Notes: generated by a model from the letters alone, not told the origin. A DNA stretch of 64,000 nucleotides from Notolepis coatsorum (GCA_963971535.1 OZ020585.1:24016736-24080735); one strand, 5' to 3'. Positions 43,051 to 55,440 are shown, numbered from the stretch's first letter. Numbers and translations: made by a program.

Positions 43051-45757
43051 AAGGGTCTCTACAGGTGGTCAAGGAAGGGTACTGCCATTTTGGTCTTGGG
43101 GGATTTCAACAGCGCGCGTCTTAAAAAGGTGCTGCCGAATTTCTATCAGCATGTGACCTGTCCCACCAGAGGCGAGAACATATTAGACCATGTATACTCG
43201 CAATTTAAGAATGGGTACAAGTCACAGGCTCTTAGTCCATTCGGTAAAAGCGATCACGCCGCCATTTTTCTTTTGCCTAAGTACAAACAGAGTCTCAAGC
43301 GAACGCCGGTGGTCTCGCGAGAGGTTAAGCGTTGGGCCGTGACGTCAGTGGAGTCACTCCAAGCAGTGCTGGGAAGCACAGAATGGAGTGTATTCCGTGA
43401 TAACACAGCCAATATTAACGAATACACCGAAACGGTGATTGACTATGTCTGTACTCAGGTAGAAGTAATAATCCCCACCACCAAAATTAATATCTACCCA
43501 AATCAAAAGCCCTGGGTAGACAAATCCGTCCGTGAGGCTCTGAAAGTGCGCACATCAGCATACAACACCGGGCTGGTGACAGGCAACATGGAAGAACACA
43601 AGATGGCAAGATACAACGTCAGGAGAGCAGTAATAGAGGCAAAACGGCGTTACAGGGATAAAGTTGAACTTCAGTTTGAACAGGCTGACTCTAGAGGCAT
43701 GTGGCAGGGCCTCAGAACAATGACAGACTACAAAGGAACCCCCCTCAAACTGAACAGTGACATCTCCTTAGCAAATGATCTCAACTCCTTCTATGCGAGG
43801 TTTGAGGCTGTGAATAACAACACCAGCCTACAAACCACGGCAATGGGGGGGGGGGGGTCTGCTGATGGAGACTCAGTGTTCAGGGTAACAGAGCATGAGG
43901 TGAGACGGATCTTTAAAAAAGTGGATATCAGGAAGGCAGCAGGACCGGACGGCATCCCCGGCCGCGTCCTAAAAGTCTGTGCCGACCAACTGGCCCCGGT
44001 ATTCACTGACATCTTCAACCTGTCCTTGGAACAGGCCGTCATCCCCACCTGTCTGAAGAAGTCCACCATCATCCCTGTACCCAAAAAATCTACGCCCGCT
44101 TGCCTCAACGACTACCGCCCTGTAGCCCTCACCTCCATAGCCATGAAGTGCTTTGAGAAGCTAGTGAAGGGCTACATCTGTTCCTCCCTCCCCATCAACC
44201 TGGACCCTCTGCAATTTGCATATCGCCCCAACAGGTCCACGGAGGACGCCATAGCCCATGTGCTGCACACAGCAGCATCACATCTGGACAAGAGGCAGGG
44301 GAACTATGTGAGAATGCTGTTCATCGACTACAGCTCAGCATTCAATACCATAGTCCCCTCCAAACTCATAGCCAAGCTCAGGGACCTGGGCTTGAACTAT
44401 GACCTGTGCCAGTGGGTCCTGGACTTCCTGACGGGCAGACCCCAGGTGGTAAGAGCCGGCAACTGCACCTCCTCATCCATCACGCTCAACATAGGGGCCC
44501 CCCAGGGCTGTGTTCTGAGCCCCCTCCTCTACTCCCTGTACACACATGACTGCGTAGCACAGCGGAACAACAACACCATCATCAAATTTGCTGATGACAC
44601 AGTAGTGGTGGGCCTGATCTCTGCCAACGACGAAAGGGCCTACCTGGAAGAGGTAGAGAACCTGTCACAGTGGTGTCAGGAGAACTGCCTCTCCCTGAAC
44701 GTCAGCAAAACAAAAGAGATGATTGTGGACTTCAGGAGGTCGGGGGTCAAGGACTACAGCCCCCTCAGCATCGACGGGGCACCAGTTGAGAGAGTGAACA
44801 GTTTCAAGTACCTCGGAGCCCACATATCCGAGGACTTGACATGGACCACACACATTGACAGTGTTGTGAAGAAGGCACGACAACGCCTCTACTTCCTCAG
44901 GCGCCTAAGGAAGTTCCAAGTCAGTCAGAAGATCCTTAGGAACTTCTACTCATGTACAATAGAGAGCATCCTGACCGGCAACATCACCTCCTGGTTTGGG
45001 AATAGCACTGCACAAGACCGTAGCAGACTACAAAGAGTGACACGTTCAGCCGAACGCACAATTAGAGGGGGGCTTCCCACCCTCCAGAACATTTACAACA
45101 AGCGGTGCAAGGGGAAGGCTAAGAGAATTATTAAGGACTCGAGCCACCCGAACAACTGCCTCTTTGAACTGCTGCCGTCAGGCAAGCGATACCGGAGTCT
45201 TATGGCGAGCACAGAAAGACTCAGAAGGAGCTTCTATCCCCAGGCCATCAGGCTGCTAAACGAACAATAATCGCTAAACGAACAATAATCACTATGCAAC
45301 AACCATCAAATGCACACAGCACACACACCCACACGCACACACTCACTCAAACAAACAACACACTGCAGCACCCACTCTCCACACTTTAGATCACACAAAC
45401 ACACTTACACTTTATATTTATTGATAAAGGATTTGCACTACAACTCGTACACCTACTGTGAATTGTACCTAAACTGCACCTCGTCCATTTATGCCTTGCA
45501 CTATATAGTATTGTATATTAGTACACTGCACAGTATTGTATATTGTATGGTAACTACGTCTACGAACATTGTACATATGTCTAAACTGAACACTGTGACC
45601 TCTTTTTACTTCTAATTTTTACTATGTTTTTATTTCATACTTATCTTGTCATGCACAGTCTCTGGAGCGCAACAGTAAGAAGCATTTTGTACAAAAGTAT
45701 TCTGTACTTCTGTATGACAACTATTAAAGAAACTTGAAACTTGAAACTTGAAACTTG
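43050..45757 (+). mobile_element. 5'-truncated LINE with open RT frame
   Basis: Sequence from about 43050 is a different and better preserved LINE than the one before it. Its 3' UTR is rich in CA and ends with ATTAAAGAAACTTG and a (GAAACTT)n tail at about 45730-45757. The target duplication was not resolved. Confidence 0.8.
43055..45270 (+). CDS. LINE endonuclease C-terminus and reverse transcriptase (L2/CR1-like group)
   Basis: About 738 codons are open in one frame. The first methionine upstream (42976) lies in the previous LINE, so the true start is lost by 5' truncation. Motifs in order: GDFNSARLKKVLP and SDHAAIFLLP (end of the endonuclease), a linker, KAAGPDGIPG (about 43938), IPVPKK and NDYRPVALTS, FIDYSSAFNTI, GAPQGCVLSPLLYSLY, the catalytic FADD (44587-44598), LNVSKTKEMIVDFRR and FKYLGAHISEDLTW. 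The C-terminus has the HPNNCLFELLPSGKRYRS block. The protein would copy LINE RNA at a nicked target. With only part of the endonuclease it is probably inactive alone, but it is among the youngest-looking LINE frames here. Confidence 0.85.
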
Positions 45758-45790
45758 CTTTGAGGGAAGCCCAATATCTTTATTGAACTA

Positions 45791-46063
45791 ACAGTCACCG
45801 GGTGTGGGAGGGCTAACGGAGGTACTGGGGGAAGTGAGAGTGTGTGGGGAGCTACTGCTGACCGCCCTGGAAGGCGAGGAAGACCAGAGCACCACCCCCC
45901 AGGTTAGTAAATCCTGGGCCCCATCCGCTCCTGCTGCCCGCCCTCCAGAACGACGTTCCGGGCCCAAAGACGGGGGTTCAGATAGATTGAAATCTACTGT
46001 ATCCCGCTACCAGGTGGCTGTGTATAACTACTCCCATAAGCAGGGATAATCCACCCTTCTACA
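45791..46063 (+). repeat. Diverged LTR 3'-end fragment related to the 33-39 kb element
   Basis: It matches about 34713-34987 of the young LTR with many changes: GTGTGGGAGGG, CTACTGCTGACCGCCCTG, GGTTAGTAAATCCTGGGCCC, CAAAGACGGGGGT, GCAGGGATAATCCACCCTTC, TACA. It has lost its 5' part at the LINE junction. It ends with the LTR's own terminal TACA. Confidence 0.8.
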
Positions 46064-46371
46064 TCTGTTACACAAGTTTATTTTTATTTCATTCATTTAT
46101 GCATTTATTTATTTCTGGAGCATTTATTTATCCACTTAGTACCATGTAGTTATATAGTTTTGGCCGCTATTCTTCTTTGGGCCTTTATCGGCTACTGTTG
46201 CCATGGCAACGCAAATTCAAGAAAACTCCCAATACATTTTCTTATTTATTTCATGTTATGAATTAGCCTGCCAAGTTTCATAGATATGCCCCCTAAGGAA
46301 AAATATGCCCCATAGCCCCCACATTTTTAGGGTACCGGTCTAGGACCTGTTCACGGACACTTTGGTTAACC
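46064..46371. other. Unassigned AT-rich sequence
   Basis: Runs of ATTTATTTATTT and no recognised gene. Confidence 0.35.
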
Positions 46372-47042
46372 TTAACCCATTCTGCGACAAAAACGAGTAT
46401 ACTCGTTATTGGATCCGTTTTTTTTTATGCCATTCATAATTCATCGGGGCAGCCTGTGCATGCTGTTCTGAATGTGTCTGAGCTGGCAGACGGTCAATAC
46501 TGCCCTCTAACGCCTTTGGCCGCTATTGCACTCCATTTGAAACCATGTAGTTTGTTTTCTGGGCTGAGCTGAGCCGTGTGGGCAGGGTTTAAATACTCCG
46601 GCAAGGCAAGCGTTTACAACGATGTATCAACTAGGCTGCCCCCCCCCCCCCCCCTTCCTTCATATGCAATGCAGGATAACATGGGACGGACTCCCGTGAC
46701 CAGTACTTGGAATAGCGATCAGATAATTGGATTCTTTTTTTTGCATTACATCAGAGACAAGGTAAGGACACTATATATCCAATCTTGCGTTGATCTGATA
46801 TTTTTTTCTCCCGCAATCAAAGCTGTCTGTGTGGGATGTGTGTGTGCTGTGTACCGTTGGTGGGGGGGGGGGGGGGCTCTGTAGCGCCCTCTGGAGTCCA
46901 ATGTGTTAATTTACAGGGAACAAATCTATTTAATTTTTTTTTTCAAAATTGTAGATAACTTTTGGAATAGCACCAAAATAACATTCTAGAGTTGAAATTG
47001 TGAATTTCCAGGTATTTCAAGAAGTGACCGGTAAAGGGTTAA
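46372..47042 (+). mobile_element. piggyBac-like element, copy 1
   Basis: The element is 46376-47038 between TTAA sites (46372-46375, 47039-47042). The left end starts CCCATTCTGCGACAAAAACG and contains the palindrome ACGAGTATACTCGT (46393-46406). The right end reads GACCGGTAAAGGG. An exon-like stretch ends at a GGTAAGGA donor (about 46760), shared with copy 2 in reverse. C and G runs are at 46638 and 46862. No complete transposase. Confidence 0.6.
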
Positions 47043-47238
47043 GTAGCCTTTTACACTTAGTTGTCTGTTTTTTACTTTTACTTTTACTGGATTGTGTATT
47101 GCATGGAATGTTGTTGTCGCCGTGCTGTCGTTGAGATGTTTTTGTTTTTGTTGTTGTTGTTTTTGTTACTCATGAAGCTACAATATGAATTGCCCCACGC
47201 AGGATCAATAAAGTTGTCTGAATCTGAATCTGAAATAG
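47043..47238 (+). mobile_element. LINE 3'-end fragment
   Basis: TTGTTGTTGTT-rich sequence and then GATCAATAAAGTTGTCTGAA with a (GAATCT)n tail. This is typical of a LINE 3' UTR. No coding part. Confidence 0.55.
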
Positions 47239-47308
47239 TTAACATCTCCTCTACAATATACCCAGCGACAAGCTTCTTCAGACTTTCTCCACTCACGGGT
47301 GGTGTTTG

Positions 47309-48806
47309 CCCCCCTATTCCCCGTACCTGGTTCAACTAAGTCGATCAAAAGTCCCATTATCCAGATTCAATTAACGGGATGTTTGAATCCGCGCTTTCCC
47401 TGTTCCTCGAACGCTGATTCAGTCTTGTTAATTCGAACCAGACTTGATGCTCAGGATAAGTGTGCGCGGCCGCCTCAGCTGAAAAGACAGCAGGTGTCGA
47501 TCGCAGAAATCCTGATTTTCTAACGGCATTGCTTGATTGATTGATTTAAAACTTTATTAACAGATTGCAGAATGGGTATAATACAGTACGGCTCAATAGC
47601 CTCGCCGACAAGTTAAATGCATATCTATAGGCTAATGTTAAGTTCCTCATTACCCCAATCAATCAGATTATATTTCTTTAAATGTGCTGCTGGCAGTATA
47701 TGGAATGAATAATCGAATGAGATCTATTGCTAGCGAAAATAATTTGTTCAACTCTTTCAGAATAAGTAGATACAAACAAGCCCAAAGAGTATCTAATTGT
47801 TACGAATTAATAGATACTTATGAGGATATCTGTACAGTGTATGCGCTCGGCTTAGGTATCATGTACTATATAAATACATGGTTCCCAAAGTTTCAAGGCT
47901 CGACCCGAAATAACGTGTCAGAGAGGCTTGGAGGCTATACAGTTTCACTATTAATCAGGTTTTAATCTTGGGACATCATCCATACATGCATTGAATTGAT
48001 TAACCTTTGGTTTATACCAGTGACACATGTTCATCATCAGATAACAGTGCTTGAAGCCTTGAACAGATAAATGCATTTTCTCAAATGCATTAATGTCAAC
48101 GGCTCATTCAATTTCTCAAATCCGTCAAACAGCGCATCTCATCAGACATTTTAATCCCAGTTACAATATCACAATAACGTGTGAGTGACAGTGCTACAAT
48201 TCAACAATCCACAGATTCAGATTCCTCGTAATTCATAATCCACAGTCCACGCATAGACACTTCAATTTATGCTTGAATGAAACACAATCCGAGCGCTCCG
48301 TTAAGCAAATACATCCACAGCAGAGAATATGAAACTAATCAGAGCCAAAATTAAAAATATCCCTGCGGGATTCACATTTGCAATGCGCCGTTATTAAAAT
48401 AACCACATCCACATGCAGTGTGTATCGCGACTCCGAGCGCCGTATATAACGTGCATTATTTAGGACAAAGTAAATTTAGTATCAGCATTTTAGGTCTATT
48501 ATTTTACATTTCAAAAGCCCCCCCTAGGAAAACGAAGCACAAAAACATAATTCAGAATGGTATAATGCAGATCTACACTGTGATAATTATTTCAGGAAGG
48601 GAGCTGGCATTTCTTTGCGAGGGTGTGGCCATGGTTCATCCAGCTAACTGAACTAAACCTGCTCCGGAGCAGGTTCAAACTTTCTGATCTGTTGCCATAG
48701 CGACTTAGAAAATCTGACGTCGGGGAACGGAAATGTCTGGCTTAAGTCAAGCTATGCTGAAAATTATCCGGCTAACTTAGTTAGCCAGGTACGGGGAATA
48801 GGGCCC
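47309..48806. mobile_element. Possible 1.5-kb element with 18-bp inverted ends
   Basis: CCTATTCCCCGTACCTGG at 47313-47330 is exactly inverted at 48785-48802 and both lie in C- or G-rich contexts. No target duplication and no transposase were found. A LINE 3'-end fragment (about 47535-47610, AACAGATTGCAGAATGGGTA, like 23660-23690) lies inside. The rest is AT-rich. The two ends could instead be separate short MITEs in opposite orientation. Confidence 0.5.
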
Positions 48807-48943
48807 GATCTTAGATCTTGTTTCTGTTTTGTTCACATCCTTCCCTTGCCACTGGTAGAGGCTTCCCTGTCAGCGTTGTTTTTTTTCATGCGTCAGGTTT
48901 CACATTGTTGTGCTGCCGTGTCAGATCAAATAAGATGTTGTAT

Positions 48944-49840
48944 TGTCACCAGACCCCCACGGGAAGTATCCAGGTCTAAGGCTAAGGTGTGCAAATGCAC
49001 GGATACACTTCCCAAAGGGGTCAGCCAACCTACCACCACGAATTTCCCCAAGACCACAAACAGACACGGGAGAATGCTCCGAGAATCAGTAAGAACGCTT
49101 TTATTGTAGGAAAAATAGATATCTAATACAATGGTTATACTTTACATAAATAATTAGTAATTAGCCTTTTTAAAAGACCCACGCCTCCTAGGCCTAGGGT
49201 AGTTAAAAAGAGGAAGCGCTCAATGCCCTGTCAACCCACCCCCAGGCTGTTGCTCCCACCCACGCTACCTATCCCCGCCCCTGAGGCACTACACACGTGA
49301 ATAAAAGGGTTTGCCCTGCACACGGGTCTATGACTATCACACACTAGTCTAGAATCACACCACACCTCAAAACACGGTTCACTGCAAATAGGTGCCTAAA
49401 ATAGGTATCGATATCACACCATCTCTCGGGGAGCCACGGCAAATGATTATAGGGAACATAGGTTATGTAAATACACACTAAGTGTCACACAGCAACTAAG
49501 GGGGCTGGGATAAAATAGTGGGGGCTGCTCACCGCTAGGGGTGGTGACTAGGCCTAGAATACTCCTCTCATATCCTAACCTAGGTTTGGGCAGTGGAAGC
49601 GCTGAGTTTACAAACACTACAAAAAAGGGTTTAGTTATGACCGGGCCCGAAGGTGAGGGCCGGAAGGACGCCACCCCCTTCCGCTCCCGTAGCCCCTCAC
49701 GCCTTCGGGCTAAAACCGTTCTGTCCGTACTGGGGTGTTTTAGTATACTCCAAGCACCAGGCGTATAATAATGTCCTCCCGCCTGTAATGGAAGGCAAAG
49801 TCAGTAATAGCAAGGTCCCCCCGTTCCCGGGTTCGTCACA
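48944..49840 (-). mobile_element. Candidate solo LTR
   Basis: The ends are TGTCACCAG and CGTCACA, consistent with TG...CA. On the minus strand an AATAAA lies about 145 bp from the 3' end (near 49090). TSD not found, so boundaries are provisional. The interior has CCTAGGCCTAGG and many short palindromic stretches but no coding domain. Confidence 0.35.
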
Positions 49841-50976
49841 ATGCACAAATTAGATATTCTCCACATGATACAACAAAGAGAGAGAGGTAGTTCACAGAGG
49901 ATGGAGTGTCCAAAATACTGGGTTCAAATCTTCTACAGTTTTACTGGCTTACTGCATGCCGTTCTGATAATCTTCAGCTCCACGCTACTAATAATATTCC
50001 TAATTCCAATGCAGTCTGTTCTTCTATTTCTTCATTTACCACTCGGGAAACAGTTAGCTTGTCAGGCGCGTATTCTGATATCTTGTATCCATTTACTCAC
50101 AGCGTGCAGTGCTGCGACAATGCCTCTCCTGTCTGAGGCTCCACCCGTTCCACAGCAGGGGGGAACACCGCAGTCAGCAATAGGAAAATGTTCCACTGGA
50201 GAAAAGCACAAGACAAAAAGAGTCGCGTGTCCTCGTACTCTTGCAGCTCCGCATCCTCTGGTGTCGTCCTCTCGACTCCCGTTTCGTTCTGCTACTGTCC
50301 ACCATTGATCCTCCTTTCAACAGCGCCAGTACTTCTGGGCACCGCCCCGCCACGCCAGCCAGCCAGCCAATCCACTTCTTGCTCCCTCCAACGACGCTCC
50401 CCAGCTGCGTAAGAAAGAGGGCACACATGTGTAGACTGCATGCCGTTAAGTAAGCTACCCCCCCCCTGGTGGTCCTGCACTCGCCTGCTGTAGCTGTCTT
50501 CTGCACAAAATCACCATCCTCCCAAGACGGCTCTCCACTCTCCCACCGGGACTTCCTGGACTCCGTCTAGACAAGAAAGCAGGGACAGCATGGTGCAGTA
50601 CAGTGACGGTGATTCGAATACCCATCATAGGCCGATATACACTTGCCTGTTATATCAGCCAGGTAAGCCTTTAGGTCCTCTTCCAGACCATCCCGGGACA
50701 CGTCCTCCTCTTGGGATCCCGCAGGTACATCCACACCCCCATACAGACACCCATATATCCCCACCCGCGACAGTATTTTTCACGCTTTTTCCACATAGTT
50801 TACGACAGACAGCTATTGAACGCATAACATTTTCATCACCCTCCATGCTGCTTTTTGACTAGTAGCAGACGTGAGCTTGCTTTGACCTGCCTGCGCGCAC
50901 ACGTCATCTACCAGAGTATGCGTATAAATGCTATCTAACGTTATAGGAGGACACAAAAACATATTGCATTCTGGCA
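49841..50976. other. Unassigned sequence
   Basis: Several short open frames, none with a recognisable domain. A short C run near 50457. It may include the interior of the element whose end is at 51067. Confidence 0.3.
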
Positions 50977-51067
50977 ACGATGTAACACAGCGTTACTTGG
51001 ATTAGTAACTGTAATACTTTACTTGTTACTGGGAAAGTAATACAATTACAGTTACTGCCCAACACTG
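50977..51067 (-). mobile_element. hAT-type element end
   Basis: The minus strand starts CAGTGTTGGGCAGTAACTGT, a common fish hAT-type terminus, followed by TAACAAGTAAAGTATTACAG. The other end was not found to the left. Confidence 0.55.
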
Positions 51068-51229
51068 CTTCTCCATCACCTTTGAAACCTTGGTACAGAT
51101 GGAGCGATTTCATTGTACCCCCATTACATGTCCTACCACCAGAAGCTCTTCTTACAGGTTCAACACAATACTTCTTCTGAGTGAACATGTGAGGCAAGGT
51201 CTGACCTACACCTACCAGACCAAGATGGC

Positions 51230-51460
51230 TGAGGCTGAGATGAACCACTTCTTCACAGCAAGCTCAGCCCCACACTGCTGTCCTCATCATACAACATGTG
51301 TAGTATGTGGCAGGGCATCCAGGCTGTCACAAACTACAAGGGAAATACACACTGTCGGTTTTCATTGATAACAAAGGTTTTCTTTTAATAACCCCCAGCA
51401 AGACACCTTCGATAGCACCTTCAATACCACCAGCAAACGCATCTCACCGCCAGCGTGATG
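51230..51460 (+). pseudogene. LINE linker relic
   Basis: Near 51295-51350 the plus strand reads SMWQGIQAVTNYKGN. This matches the style of the linker just before RT in the 43-45 kb LINE (GMWQGLRTMTDYKG). Stops and shifts occur. No RT motifs follow. Confidence 0.5.
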
Positions 51461-52296
51461 GGAGGTAGCCATGTGAGTAGCCTAGACAGGTATCTCCACT
51501 GTGCCTATGTCTCTTAATTCTTCCTTGCTTTTTGTGTGGAAACTTTTAAAGAGGGAGACTGTTCAAAGGTGAAAGTGAGGTGAGGAGAAACTCAAGCTCC
51601 TCTCTTACTTATTTTGTCAAGAGAAGACTCAGTGTTTCCGGGAGGCCCTACGAAATGATGACTTGAGGCCAATTTAATATCCTGACATGATTATCTACAG
51701 TGCAGTTAAACAATTGAAGGGAGAGGTGATTACAAAATGAGGTGACTTATCAACATGACGTGATGATTAATTCATGATTTCTCTTTAATATCTCTCCATA
51801 CCTGGGGAAATGTATGAAAAACCAATGACATAACGAGACACCTAGAGAGGACAATATTAGGGAAACGAATTCATGGCAATTTCATGAGTCATTTGCAGAG
51901 GTCTAATAGTACTTAAAGTAATTGGATGGGTACTGCACTTTGAGGAAGATTTCCGGAAAGATCCGAGTCAATGTTATGATTAGTAAGCATTGGTTAATGA
52001 CTACTTTGCCAGCAAATGCTTCTTTACAAAGATGCCGCATATTGCCATCTGATCAACACAATAGTTTAATCAAAGACTTATTATACAAAGACGAAAGTGA
52101 ACTATAGCACTGAATTTCCTCTCCTGTGAGGTGTTGACCCTTTAACAGGTTACCCTGCCTTTGGTTTGCTTTGATGAAATTACACCATTGACTGAATGCA
52201 CATGACTTCACAATATTGGTTCCCAAGGTGGGAACCTGTCAGACGTCCTTGAGGGGGTACCAGCAAAATGGAGAATAGTTATATTTCATGTTCAAG
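51461..52296. other. Low-repeat AT-rich interval
   Basis: No repeat ends or coding domains. It could include conserved non-coding sequence (such as GACGTGATGATTAATTCATG), which only cross-species alignment could show. Confidence 0.3.
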
Positions 52297-52786
52297 AATG
52301 AATATTTTGGAGCGGCTGTGTAGCGCAGTGGACTAAGCACTCGCCTACCACCGCAGAGACTCTGGGATCGAATCCAGCTGTCTTGGTCAGTCGTCCCTAC
52401 TAACACAATTGGCAGTGTTAGTCGGTGGGAAGCCGGTGGGGTATGTGTCCTGGTTGTTTTAAACTGCAACTCTTACTGGTCAGTCGGGGCGCCTATCCAG
52501 CAGGGAGGGGATCTGGGGGAAATAGCGTGAACCTCTGCACGTGCGTTACATTCCCCCAGTGAAACTCCTTGCTGTCAGGTGAAAAGAAGCGGCTTATTCA
52601 CCCCCCATGTATCGGAGGAGGCATGTGATAATTCTACACCCTCCCCAGGCCGACAGTGGGGCAATGCGAGCAACGACCAGGAAGGGAATTTGCATAATGA
52701 CTAAATTGGATTGGGTGAAAAATACAGAAAGCCCAAAAATAAGTACAATTAAAAAGAATATATTAAAAAAATAATGAATATTTTGG
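52297..52786 (+). mobile_element. SINE family A/B variant with 14-bp TSD
   Basis: The body (52311-52772) has the head AGCGGCTGTGTAGCGCAGTG and B box GGGATCGAATCC. Its middle differs from the main family (GGGAGGGGATCTGGGGGAAA). The duplication AATGAATATTTTGG is at 52297-52310 and 52773-52786. Confidence 0.85.
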
Positions 52787-52993
52787 TCATAGGTCATAGG
52801 TCATAGGTTGTATTTTCTTGATACTCGTATCTCCCCACAAACAGTATAGACTATACAATACAGGCCGATACAGATATTTTTTTATTGAATCTTATCCAAC
52901 TAGAAGAGTGCATCCAGTAGGCCAAACATAATGAGAGTAATTGTGTAATTGTGTAAAGAAAACATATTTTTCAATTGAAAAAAAAACAACGCC

Positions 52994-53937
52994 TTAACTC
53001 ATTCAGCGCCGGGGATTAGCCATGGCCCTGTGGTCGCATTGCCACACGTTAAAATATAGGACTGAGTCACCTTGTTTGTAGAGCTATAACTATATTCTAT
53101 ATTATAGCTATGGATACAATACTATGGCCCATTTGACATCACCTATCTATCGTTCAATATGTGAGAAAGAATACATTTTTCCATCCTTACGTTCCCGTGT
53201 TATACCGTGGTGCATACAAGTATGGTTTTACCTAGGGTAATTCATGAAATCCTGAGTTAAAGCCCTATATGTCGATTCCACTATACACGTTGCCATTTCT
53301 TGCCTGTATACACTATTATCCCGAAATCAGATCTATATCATAGCTATTATGTTCCATCATGAATGCATGAAAGGGGGGGGGGGGGTTGTTTCTGATTATT
53401 TGATTGTCAGTAACGGCATTCGCATTGAACACTAAAAGCGGTTATCAGCACAATCGGTATGAAAGCATTGCAGGATCAAGCAAAAATTTACGTGAAAACG
53501 TCCTTACCTGTGATCGGGAGTATTCCAAAAATAATATTCCAATTGTTTGATCGCCATCTGGTATATCCAATGTCCATTTGGGCGACGGCATAATCCACAT
53601 ATGGATCAGAGATATTTGACGCGCTTCGATGGAACCGGCAGAACGGCTGCCCTCGCCCGACAAGGAAACATGAAACCGGAGACCTGTGGCCATCCCACAG
53701 AGAAAGATAGAAGGGTATAAAGGGTGCTTGATACCGCCGTCTAGCGTGATGCGGCCGGTATTGCACTTTTACATTCTCAAGCTGATTCCCCATGTTAACC
53801 CCGAGTCCGTGTGCCTGTAATGAATAGAAATATTGAATAAAAGAAATAACGATCAAATAACGAGTATACTCGTTGTTGGTGTTCAACGATTGGCACCCAA
53901 TAACGAGTATACTCGTCGTTGGCAGTGAATGAGTTAA
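52994..53937 (-). mobile_element. piggyBac-like element, copy 2
   Basis: The element is 52998-53933 between TTAA sites (52994-52997, 53934-53937). The ends CTCATTCAGCGCC and GGCAGTGAATGAG are inverted repeats. Two copies of ACGAGTATACTCGT lie near the right end (53860-53873, 53903-53916). On the minus strand a frame with GDQTIGILFLEYSRSQ ends at a CAG/GTAAGGA donor (about 53500), like copy 1. A complete transposase is absent. Confidence 0.75.
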
Positions 53938-53944
53938 TATGGAC

Positions 53945-54860
53945 AGCCCTGGACAGCATGGTAGTATAGAGGTCTAAGCACTCACCTACCACCACAGAGA
54001 CCCGGGTTCAACTCACAGGTAGTGGTACCTCTGGCTTGGTCAGTCGGCCCTACAAACACATTGCCAATGGTCTGGTCGTTGCAACAGCGCCTCCTACTGG
54101 TCAGTTGGGACACCTGTTCAGCAGGGAGGGGATCTGGGGGAGAGTGCAAACCTCCATGCATGTTACACTCTCCCGGTGAAACTCCTAGCTGTCACATGAA
54201 AATGTCACATATATTGGAGGAAGCATGTGGTAGTCTACACCAGGGGTTCCCAAACTTTTCAGGCCGGGACCCAGAAAATAAGGCGTCAGAGAGCCGCGGC
54301 CCAATGCACATCGTCAGGCTTTTCTTTTTATTTTCTTTTGCCAGGCGACCGATTTTTTAAGCCAAATATCACTTCAATCCTATTAAGTTAGTTCAAGTTA
54401 GTTATTCATTTATATGTGCTATTTATGAGAGGGCTAACTTGTTGCAAAATAATAATGATAATAATAATAGCCTCATTAAAATACTATTGTTGCTTCGGTT
54501 GTTTTCAGCGTTTTATGTGCATAATCTGTTATTTATTTGAAATGTTCGTTGAAATAAGTAGATTTTTCGTTTTTGTTTATTTATTAAGTTAATATAAAAC
54601 CATATAGTCACATTTTAGAATACAATAGAATAGAATTTTAGAATACAACTAGAAACACTGTCCTGGCCTGCTTCTAAGTTCAGTGGCCTGAATTTTTATT
54701 TTTTATTTAATTTTTATTTTTTTTGGAAATCATCTCGCGGCCCTCCCCGACTTTGGGAAACACTGGTCTACACCATCCCCAGACCGACCAGGGGGGAATT
54801 GGCATAATAACAGAAATTGGGGATGGGAAAAGAGAATATATATATAATATATATATTGAC
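53945..54860 (+). mobile_element. SINE (variant B) split by a hAT element
   Basis: The head is near 53957 (GCATGGTAGTATAGAGG; B box GGGTTCAACTC). The body resembles 52311-52772 (GGGAGGGGATCTGGGGGAG). It is interrupted at 54241-54765 and resumes with CATCCCCAGACCGACC. The flanks ATATGGACAGCCCT and ATATTGACAACCCT form an imperfect target duplication. Confidence 0.75.
54233..54773. mobile_element. Non-autonomous hAT element inside a SINE
   Basis: The element is 54241-54765, with ends CAGGGGTTCCCAAACTTT and ACTTTGGGAAACACTG. The 8-bp duplication GTCTACAC is at 54233-54240 and 54766-54773. No transposase frame. Confidence 0.88.
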
Positions 54861-55440
54861 AACCCTAAAAATAATGAAACACAATGCTGTGAAATCTGTA
54901 AAGAAAAAAGATGTCAGACCCTTTTCTAGAGCAAGGGTCGTTCGTTGCAGTGTCCATAGGGCTGCTCCATGGTCCCTCTAATTTGCTGGAGGAGTCCTAT
55001 AATTTTTTGTACTTGGTTGTTGTTGTTGTTGTTGTTGTTGTGGTTTAGTTGTGATTTGGTGATTAATGGTTTAGTTTCTTGGTGACGTTTCTCCCTACGT
55101 ACAGGCACACATGGAAGTTAGGACGTTTCAAAGTAAAAGCTATACTCGGATGAGAGAGAAAAAGAGCAAGAAAGAGGCGTGTATCAGACTTGGTACAGTA
55201 GATAACCGACCAAGCTTTTACTTTGGCACTTTGTGTCTTCTGACATCTTCTGTGCATGCCCATCAGCCTAGTATTCTGCCACTAAAGTTCATACTGTGGA
55301 AAAACTACACCTGCTAACTAATCGACTAACAAAGTATTGGTCAACTAAGACCAAACCAATTTAGTCTAGTTTTCTCTTATCCTCCATGTTTAAACAGCAG
55401 TTACCACTCACGGCCACATGGTGCTGATCTTCCACAGTGT
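54861..55440. other. Unassigned sequence with (TTG)n
   Basis: A (TTG)n run at 55017-55041. No gene domain. Confidence 0.4.

Noticed and set aside
42976-43054. Start of the 764-codon RT protein at 42976
   Set aside because: This part belongs to the older LINE; the conserved polymerase sequence begins near 43055.
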